From Bacteroidales bacterium UBA4417 (GTDB taxonomy: Bacteria > Bacteroidota > Bacteroidia > Bacteroidales > UBA4417), in the NCBI GenBank assembly GCA_002389705.1, contig DGQJ01000191.1, forward strand, positions 6,185 to 16,972: a DNA stretch of 10,788 nucleotides, given 5' to 3'. Each line of letters opens with the position of its first letter. Positions within the stretch are counted from its first letter, which is position 1. This document shows positions 6,616-10,788 of this stretch, one piece after another. Position numbers and translations under genes: made by a program. Below the pieces are notes generated by a model. The model was not told the origin of the DNA and did not search any database. It worked only from the letters and a program-made list of their open reading frames with translations.

Positions 6616-7071
6616 ATGAAAGCAAAACAGCCGTTTGAAATGAAACTCCATATTGATCCTTTGATGTTAAAGGTCATTCTGGGGGTGCTGCTGATTGCGC
6701 TGATCACAACAGGTTCAATCTCTGTTCAGCAAAATCAGAACAAAACTGCAATTCCTAAAGACCAGAAGCAACGGCAGGAATTGATGAAATCGAAAGGGCC
6801 TGATGCCAGTTTAACCATTCTTCCTGCCGGGTTAATGGGCAGGCCCGAGGTGCGTGTTTCCGAAGTAATAAGAGTCCTTCTCGAGCAGCAGGGACTGATG
6901 AATATTGAACTCTGGAATAAAGCTTATATCCCGTTAAACAAAACGCAACCTAAAGCACTTGCCGATTCAATCGGAAAATTTGTAAAAACACAGCCGATCA
7001 CTACCGACTATGTTTTGTACGCCGAAATGAATGGGGAGCCTCAGAAACACCAGATCAGCGAGCTGCTGTGA
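6616..7071 (+). CDS. N-terminal fragment: membrane helix plus truncated domain copy 1
   Basis: This 151-residue piece is what would be translated if the first TGA terminates. It has a basic head (MKAKQPFEMK), one hydrophobic helix at about 17-32 (MLKVILGVLLIALITT) with no signal-peptidase site that I can identify, then a periplasmic part. TAIPKDQK (44-51) marks the start of the repeated unit, and the piece ends within DYVLYAEMNGEPQKHQISELL. The last third of the domain lies after the stop, so the product would probably misfold. I do not recognise the family by name; it resembles uncharacterised Bacteroidota proteins. It is best treated as part of the interrupted gene rather than as an independent gene. 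Confidence 0.5.
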   Translation: MKAKQPFEMKLHIDPLMLKVILGVLLIALITTGSISVQQNQNKTAIPKDQKQRQELMKSKGPDASLTILPAGLMGRPEVRVSEVIRVLLEQQGLMNIELWNKAYIPLNKTQPKALADSIGKFVKTQPITTDYVLYAEMNGEPQKHQISELL

Positions 7072-7161
7072 ATTGTAGTTGATAAATCCGGTGCAGTGGC
7101 ATTTACTGATTTCCTAAGTGCGCAGGACGAAGTTTTTAAGCAGGCATAAGATCCTGACCCG

Positions 7162-8109
7162 ATGGGCTATTCCATATTGCTGGTACAACGGCTCAGCCCG
7201 CAATTTGGGCTTAGCGACGAAACTGCCAGAAACACCAGGTCGGGTAAGATGGCGGACATATTGAATGAAAGAAGCGGGTTCCCTGCTGAAAAAGAAAGAA
7301 CAGCAATACCTGAACGCCAGAAAGTGTTGAAGGCTAATTTTGCCCAATCCGGCCAGGTTGTATTCCCGGTTCGAACCCTTAACGGATCAAACAGCAAGGC
7401 TGCCGCAGAGGTTGTGAAGATGATCAACGATGCCGGGATTTGCAAAGTTGAACTTTCGAAAGATACATTACTGTTGAAAACGCCACAAAAGGATCCAAAT
7501 GAAATAAAATTGTTGTGGTACCTGGCGCGTGATTTCAGGACTTATGTTAAAAAGAATCCACAGGATGCCGATTACGCCTTGTATGCTGATTATGCAATGC
7601 CCGGTTATGTTCATTTTATTGTTTGCGACCGCAGCGGCGAATGGGTTATCACCGATCTTCAGAACTCAATGCACCCCGATTTCAGGAACTTCGATATCAA
7701 TATCATTGAAGGCTGCAATAAACTTGTGGTTGCACGGCTGCAGCATTATTTAAAAACTTCGGTAGCCGAAACAGTTAAGGAAACGATAAAGCAATCGGGC
7801 ATTGAAGCTGGCAACAAAAAGTTCAAAGAATTACGGGCAAACAATACAGGCTATTACTTATCGGAAGAGGAAATGAATGCCCTGGGGTATGAATACCTGG
7901 GATTGAAAAAGGTAGCTGAAGCCATAGCCATTTTTAAAATGAATGTTGAGGCTTTTCCTGAATCATTTAACACCTACGACAGCCAGGGCGAGGCCTATAT
8001 GGTTGCCGGGGAAAAGGAACTTGCCATACAAAATTATGAAAAATCAGTTCAACTTAACCCCAATAGCCAAAGTGGCATAGAAGCCCTCAAAAAGTTAAAG
8101 GCGAAATAA
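7162..8109 (+). CDS. C-terminal fragment: domain copy 2 plus TPR repeats
   Basis: The open part after the second stop encodes up to 315 residues. The ATG at 7162 has no ribosome-binding site and falls inside the last strand of domain copy 1 (MGYSILLVQRL), so it is not a natural start. Copy 2 begins at TAIPERQK (47-54) and runs to about residue 195 (DYALYADYAMPGYVHFIVCDRSGEWVITD at its core). Residues 234-304 form two TPR units (ALGYEYLGLKKVAEAIAIFK and SQGEAYMVAGEKELAIQNYE) of the type found at the C-terminus of many Bacteroidota exported proteins. No enzymatic motif was seen. Translation would need readthrough or internal initiation. Confidence 0.5.
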   Translation: MGYSILLVQRLSPQFGLSDETARNTRSGKMADILNERSGFPAEKERTAIPERQKVLKANFAQSGQVVFPVRTLNGSNSKAAAEVVKMINDAGICKVELSKDTLLLKTPQKDPNEIKLLWYLARDFRTYVKKNPQDADYALYADYAMPGYVHFIVCDRSGEWVITDLQNSMHPDFRNFDINIIEGCNKLVVARLQHYLKTSVAETVKETIKQSGIEAGNKKFKELRANNTGYYLSEEEMNALGYEYLGLKKVAEAIAIFKMNVEAFPESFNTYDSQGEAYMVAGEKELAIQNYEKSVQLNPNSQSGIEALKKLKAK

Positions 8110-8199
8110 ACCTGCAACCAGAAATTAAGTGGGATTTATCCGGGGATTAGCATAGTGTTTACAGGGAGTTTGTTGTAGTGTGATGCAAATTGTTGTACA

Positions 8200-8238
8200 A
8201 ACAAAAAACCACTTACTGCCATTTTGCTGTAAGTGGTT
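8200..8238 (-). terminator. terminator of tRNA-Asn (probably bidirectional)
   Basis: AACCACTTAC (8207-8216) and GTAAGTGGTT (8229-8238) are a perfect 10-bp inverted repeat. On the minus strand the stem is followed by TTTTTT, the hallmark of an intrinsic terminator, 10 nt after the tRNA 3' end. On the plus strand GATTTTTAAG follows, so it may also stop transcripts from the interrupted gene ending at 8109. Confidence 0.85.
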
Positions 8239-8248
8239 GATTTTTAAG

Positions 8249-8322
8249 CTCCCCCTGCTGGACTTGAACCAGCGACCCTCTGATTAACAGTCAGATGCTC
8301 TAACCAACTGAGCTAAGGAGGA
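8249..8322 (-). tRNA. tRNA-Asn (GTT)
   Basis: The 74-nt minus-strand sequence folds as a cloverleaf. Acceptor TCCTCCT (8322-8316) pairs with AGGGGGA (8256-8250), with one wobble. The D-arm is AGCTCAGTTGGTTAGAGC, the anticodon arm CTGAC-TGTTAAT-CAG has GTT at 34-36, and the T-arm is GCTGG-TTCAAGT-CCAGC. The discriminator base G73 is at 8249, as expected for tRNA-Asn. CCA is not encoded. It is divergent from the sugar kinase and has its own promoter and terminator, so it is a single-gene unit. Confidence 0.97.
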
Positions 8323-8351
8323 ATTTTTATTTTCCCGGTGTTTTGGGACGG

Positions 8352-8381
8352 CAAAATTACACAATCAATCGGAATTAACAA
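8352..8381 (-). promoter_or_regulatory. promoter of tRNA-Asn
   Basis: On the minus strand TTG (8381-8379), 19 nt, then TAATTTTG (8359-8352), a perfect TAnnTTTG with ideal spacing. The transcript would begin near 8347, about 25 nt before the mature tRNA 5' end. Confidence 0.75.
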
Positions 8382-8389
8382 TATCTTTG
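8382..8389 (+). promoter_or_regulatory. -7 element of the sugar kinase gene
   Basis: TATCTTTG is a perfect TAnnTTTG, but no TTG lies 19-20 nt upstream. It directly abuts the -33 box of the divergent tRNA promoter (8379-8381), so the two promoters overlap. The leader (about 8394-8435) is A-rich with an A9 run, usual for Bacteroidota translation without a Shine-Dalgarno. Confidence 0.6.
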
Positions 8390-8435
8390 CCAAAAAAAAA
8401 TCAAAATCCCTTAAAATTAATATTATTCCCCGCTT

Positions 8436-9365
8436 ATGAGTACTGTAATTGTTGGAACTGTTGCTTTCGATAAAATTGAAACTCCTTTCGGAAAAACCGA
8501 TAAAATACTGGGTGGCGCTGCTACCTTTATAAGCCTTACTGCTTCGCAATTTGCTGACGATGTGCATATTGTAAGTGTTGTTGGTGGCGACTTCCCTGAA
8601 GAATATATTAACCTGCTTTCGCAACGCGGTGTAAATACCGATGGTCTGCAGGTTAAACCCGAAGGCAAATCATTCTATTGGTCAGGTCGTTACCACACCG
8701 ATATGAATACCCGCGATACACTGGTTACCGAGTTGAATGTGTTGGCCGATTTCGACCCGATACTCCCTCCTACCTGCCTCGATGCTGAATTTGTTGTGCT
8801 TGGCAACCTAACCCCAAGCGTGCAGATGCGTGTCCTCGACCAGCTTACCAAACGCCCGAAACTGATTGTAATGGACACCATGAACTATTGGATGGATTCG
8901 GCCTGGGACGACCTGATGAAAGTAATTGCCCGCGTTGATGTGCTGATGGTTAATGATTCCGAAGCCCGCCAGCTGACCGGTGAATTTTCGCTGGTTAAAG
9001 CAGCCCAGAAAATCCTGACCATGGGCCCCAAATACCTTGTTATTAAAAAAGGAGAACACGGCGCACTACTTTTCCATAACGACAGCATCTTTTTTGCTCC
9101 CGCCCTGCCCCTCGAAGAAGTTTTCGATCCCACAGGTGCCGGCGATACTTTTGCGGGCGGTTTTATTGGACACCTGGCCAGCACAGGCGACATTTCGTTC
9201 AGCAATATGAAAAATGCCATTATTTACGGCTCAGCTATGGCTTCCTTTACCGTCGAAAAATTCGGAACTGAAGGTTTGCTTAACCTTACTAAAGAAGAAA
9301 TTGAAAACCGCCTCAAACTCTTCGTCGACCTGGTGCAATTTGATATTTCGCTGGTAAACTCTTGA
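8436..9365 (+). CDS. PfkB-family carbohydrate kinase
   Basis: The 309-residue cytoplasmic protein is a ribokinase-type (PfkB) kinase, transferring phosphate from ATP to a sugar or nucleoside hydroxyl. The N-terminal glycine pair is GGAAT (26-30), with VVGGDF at 48-53. The C-terminal signature DPTGAGDTFAGGF (231-243) has the anion-hole GAGD and catalytic Asp237. MVNDSEARQLTG (171-182) matches the conserved N-x-x-E segment. Length is normal for the family. The substrate cannot be read from the sequence: ribokinase, fructokinase and adenosine kinase-like enzymes share these motifs. It stands alone between the divergent tRNA-Asn and a bidirectional terminator, so context gives no pathway. Confidence 0.9.
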   Translation: MSTVIVGTVAFDKIETPFGKTDKILGGAATFISLTASQFADDVHIVSVVGGDFPEEYINLLSQRGVNTDGLQVKPEGKSFYWSGRYHTDMNTRDTLVTELNVLADFDPILPPTCLDAEFVVLGNLTPSVQMRVLDQLTKRPKLIVMDTMNYWMDSAWDDLMKVIARVDVLMVNDSEARQLTGEFSLVKAAQKILTMGPKYLVIKKGEHGALLFHNDSIFFAPALPLEEVFDPTGAGDTFAGGFIGHLASTGDISFSNMKNAIIYGSAMASFTVEKFGTEGLLNLTKEEIENRLKLFVDLVQFDISLVNS

Positions 9366-9389
9366 TGAAATGATCTGCTGCCACTTATC

Positions 9390-9417
9390 AAAAAAGCCGG
9401 TTTGTACCGGCTTTTTG
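9390..9417 (+). terminator. bidirectional intrinsic terminator between the convergent kinase and DUF3109 genes
   Basis: AAAAAAGCCGGT (9390-9401), loop TTGT, ACCGGCTTTTT (9406-9416). The GC stem is flanked by A and T runs, so it works for both the sugar kinase (plus) and the DUF3109 gene (minus). Confidence 0.9.
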
Positions 9418-9454
9418 TTTTATATATTCCCGAAACCGGGACTTTTAGTGAGGC

Positions 9455-10021
9455 TTATTTATCTCTTTTGGGCATGGAATCAACAAGTTCGTTGTACCAT
9501 GCTTCGCCATATTTCCTGATCAGCGAGTCTTTCAGAAAAACATACAGGGAAACATCCTGTTTTTTGCCGTTGATCAGTGCAGGTTTACAAATATGCCATT
9601 CATGGTAATTAACTGCATCAAAATCATCGTATTTGCTAAGCCTTACCGGGTACAAATGGCAGGATATCGGTTTCAGAAAAGAGATTTTCCCTTCTTTACA
9701 AGCCTTTTCAATGGCACAAAAAGCAATGTCGTTTTCGTGGTAAACAAAGGCACATTCGCGCCCGTTAACCAGCGGAGTAACATAGTGCCCGAACATATCG
9801 TAATCGAAAACCCCGTTTTCTTCCACCTGGGCAATGCCTTCGGCTGTCATATAGGGTTTTATGTCGTCAAAACAGTCTTCAAGTATGCCTATTTCTTCTT
9901 CGTCGAGCGGGGCACCCGCATCGCCATCCACACAACACTGCCCTTTACAGGCCGAAAGGTCGCAGGCAAAACACACCTTTCCAAGGTCGTCGGATATCAG
10001 GGTTTGATCAATTGCTATCAT
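9455..10021 (-). CDS. DUF3109 cysteine-rich protein (YkgJ-like putative metal-cluster protein)
   Basis: I chose the ATG at 10021 (188 residues, MIAIDQTLISDDLGKVCFACDLSACKGQCCVDGDAGAPL). This is the typical start of DUF3109, common in Bacteroidota. The frame is open to 10165, but the added 48 residues come from the low-complexity array and would place the promoter inside the gene. Cysteines 17, 20, 25, 29 and 30, then 90, 102, 108, 121 and 145 (AFCAIEKACKEG, SCHLYPVR, HICKP) resemble the CxxxC-rich pattern of YkgJ/UPF0153 proteins, proposed to hold a zinc or iron-sulfur cluster. Function unknown. It has no membrane segment. It is convergent with the kinase and divergent from glyS. Confidence 0.88.
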   Translation of the reverse strand: MIAIDQTLISDDLGKVCFACDLSACKGQCCVDGDAGAPLDEEEIGILEDCFDDIKPYMTAEGIAQVEENGVFDYDMFGHYVTPLVNGRECAFVYHENDIAFCAIEKACKEGKISFLKPISCHLYPVRLSKYDDFDAVNYHEWHICKPALINGKKQDVSLYVFLKDSLIRKYGEAWYNELVDSMPKRDK

Positions 10022-10025
10022 GCAG

Positions 10026-10033
10026 CAAAAGTA
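10026..10033 (-). promoter_or_regulatory. -7 element of the DUF3109 gene, 4 nt before its ATG
   Basis: TACTTTTG on the minus strand is a perfect TAnnTTTG and is followed by CTGC and then the ATG at 10021. The transcript should start at or within a few bases of the ATG, so the mRNA would be leaderless. No TTG was found at the -33 position. Confidence 0.6.
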
Positions 10034-10135
10034 CAGCTTTTTATACAGTAATTTGAAAAGTATACCTGGACCCCTGGTAACAAAGACCTCGCCTTTATCA
10101 CACACAAACACCATCCCACCCATTTTCTCTCTCTT

Positions 10136-10277
10136 ACTTTTCCATTCCCTCATTTCCTGATTCAATTATTTTCAAATCCACACATTTTCAAATTTCCACA
10201 TTTTCAAATTTTCAAATTCTCCCTTCGGCCCTTCACCCACTCTCCTATTCTCCCATTCTCTACTCGCCCATGCCCCC
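10136..10277. repeat. degenerate octanucleotide-periodic array (CT-rich on plus)
   Basis: From about 10136 the sequence steps in units of 8 nt, each beginning with A: ACTTTTCC at 10136, then starts at 10144, 10152, 10160, 10168, 10176, 10184, 10192, 10200, 10208 and 10216, a less regular part, then 10239, 10247, 10255, 10262 and 10270. ATTTTCAA occurs at 10168, 10184, 10200 and 10208; ATTCTCCC at 10216 and 10247. Units differ in sequence but keep the phase over about 17 copies. The plus strand is almost G-free. It has no coding value and supplies the spurious open frames on the minus strand here. A similar style of intergenic repeat is, from memory, seen in some Bacteroidota genomes. Confidence 0.75.
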
Positions 10278-10289
10278 TCATCGCCGAAC

Positions 10290-10320
10290 TTTGCCAATAT
10301 ATTTTTTTTGGCTACCTTTG
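10290..10320 (+). promoter_or_regulatory. promoter of glyS, giving a probable leaderless mRNA
   Basis: TTTG (10290-10293), 19 nt, then TACCTTTG (10313-10320): both boxes match the Bacteroidota consensus with ideal spacing. The -7 element is followed by CCAC and then the ATG at 10325, so transcription should begin at about the start codon. Confidence 0.8.
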
Positions 10321-10324
10321 CCAC

Positions 10325-10788
10325 ATGGCACAAAACGAAGAAATTTTCAAAAAAATCATATCCCATGCCAAGGAGTATGGGTTTGTATTCCCCTCGAGCG
10401 AAATTTACGACGGGTTAAGCGCAGTATACGATTACGGACAGAATGGTGTTGAACTGAAAAACAACATCCGCCAGTACTGGTGGAAATCGATGGTTCAGTT
10501 TCACGAAAACATCGTAGGCATTGATGCTGCCATTTTTATGCATCCCACCACCTGGAAAGCATCAGGCCATGTGGATGCTTTCAGCGACCCGCTGATTGAT
10601 AACCGCGATTCGAAAAAACGCTACAGGGCCGATGTGCTGGTCGAAGACCAGATGGCCAAATGGCAGGATAAAATTGATAAAGAAGTTGAAAAAGCAGCCA
10701 AACGTTTTGGCGAAAGTTTCGATAAAGAACAGTTCCTGGCTACCAACGGCCGGGTGCTCGAATACAAGGAAAAAATTGATACCACCAC
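10325..10788 (+). CDS. glyS: glycyl-tRNA synthetase, alpha2 (eukaryote/archaea-like) type, N-terminal part
   Basis: The frame runs from the ATG at 10325 through the right edge (154 complete codons). GlyRS charges tRNA-Gly in the cytoplasm. The start [30 protein letters not shown] is typical of Bacteroidota GlyRS, followed by class II catalytic-domain sequence: [18 protein letters not shown] (30-47), [19 protein letters not shown] (71-89) and the [13 protein letters not shown] segment (91-103). This is the homodimeric form, not the alpha2/beta2 form of most Proteobacteria and Firmicutes. The C-terminal two-thirds, including motifs 2 and 3 and the anticodon-binding domain, lie outside. There is no Shine-Dalgarno, in line with a leaderless transcript. 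Confidence 0.96.
   Translation, partial: MAQNEEIFKKIISHAKEYGFVFPSSEIYDGLSAVYDYGQNGVELKNNIRQYWWKSMVQFHENIVGIDAAIFMHPTTWKASGHVDAFSDPLIDNRDSKKRYRADVLVEDQMAKWQDKIDKEVEKAAKRFGESFDKEQFLATNGRVLEYKEKIDTT

Larger units (their letters stand above)
6616..8109 (+). pseudogene. membrane-anchored two-domain TPR protein interrupted by two in-frame stops
   Basis: One reading frame runs from the ATG at 6616 to the TAA at 8107-8109 (498 codons) but contains TGA at codon 152 (7069-7071) and TAA at codon 178 (7147-7149). No frameshift is needed: sequence after each stop continues to align with the second copy of the domain. Between the stops it reads IVVDKSGAVAFTD and so on, matching IVCDRSGEWVITD of copy 2. 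From just before the second stop, FKQA-stop-DPDPMGYSILLVQRL aligns ungapped with FRNFDINIIEGCNKLVVARL. Layout: a short cytoplasmic head, one membrane helix (about 16-32), domain copy 1, a linker, domain copy 2, and two TPRs. It probably represents recent decay of a gene whose promoter and RBS are still good. Assembly error or stop readthrough are alternatives; a selenocysteine reading would not explain the TAA. Function unknown. Confidence 0.75.

Noticed and set aside
7069-7071. TGA as selenocysteine
   Set aside because: The aligned residue in the second domain copy is not cysteine, no SECIS-like hairpin is evident, and a second stop (TAA) follows 75 nt later.
8249-8322. tRNA-Asn as an integration (att) site
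   Set aside because: No second copy of the tRNA 3' end, integrase or transfer genes is seen in the window.
10022-10366. Minus-strand open frames upstream of the DUF3109 start, including a 48-residue extension
   Set aside because: They come from the GA-rich low-complexity array and run through a perfect promoter element; the composition is not protein-like.
1-10788. CRISPR array, insertion sequence or phage gene
   Set aside because: No regularly spaced identical repeats, transposase motifs or phage structural proteins are present; the only array has 8-nt units.

Overview
The window looks like a piece of a chromosome from an anaerobic, amino-acid-fermenting member of the Bacteroidota (Bacteroidales/Marinilabiliales-like). 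The evidence is the repeated occurrence of the Bacteroidota promoter pattern (TTG or TTTG, 19-20 nt, TAnnTTTG), mostly without Shine-Dalgarno sequences, a DUF3109 protein, a eukaryote-type (alpha2) glycyl-tRNA synthetase, and a lysine-to-butyrate fermentation operon in the order I recall from Porphyromonas-type genomes. The species cannot be named from the sequence.

Region 1 (1-5538, all minus strand) is that operon. Read from its promoter near 5509-5538 leftwards it holds the CoA-transferase alpha subunit (atoD), 3-aminobutyryl-CoA ammonia-lyase (kal), 3-keto-5-aminohexanoate cleavage enzyme (kce), 3,5-diaminohexanoate dehydrogenase (kdd), lysine 2,3-aminomutase (kamA), and a P-loop protein (kamB-like) that runs off the left edge. 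Together they convert lysine via beta-lysine, 3,5-diaminohexanoate and 5-amino-3-oxohexanoate to 3-aminobutyryl-CoA plus acetoacetate, then crotonyl-CoA, with CoA finally passed from butyryl-CoA to acetoacetate. The lysine 5,6-aminomutase (kamDE) and the CoA-transferase beta subunit are not in the window and are expected to the left. The leader carries a nested inverted repeat with a terminator-like hairpin, and a long hairpin separates kdd from kamA.

Region 2 (5347-5919) is non-coding and holds the divergent promoters of the lysine operon and of an acyl-CoA thioesterase-like gene (5920-6357, plus), with direct and inverted repeats around the latter.

Region 3 (6475-8109, plus) holds a terminator-like hairpin, then a good promoter and a strong ribosome-binding site, followed by a reading frame that is collinear over 1.5 kb but is interrupted by two in-frame stops (TGA 7069, TAA 7147). 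It encodes a membrane-anchored protein with two diverged copies of one domain and C-terminal TPRs, and is probably a young pseudogene.

Region 4 (8200-9417) has a tRNA-Asn(GTT) on the minus strand with its own promoter and terminator, divergent from a PfkB-family sugar kinase that ends at a bidirectional terminator.

Region 5 (9455-10788) has a cysteine-rich DUF3109 protein (minus) and the start of glyS (plus). Both have TAnnTTTG followed by exactly four bases and then ATG, which suggests leaderless mRNAs. Between them lies a degenerate array with an 8-nt period (about 10136-10277).
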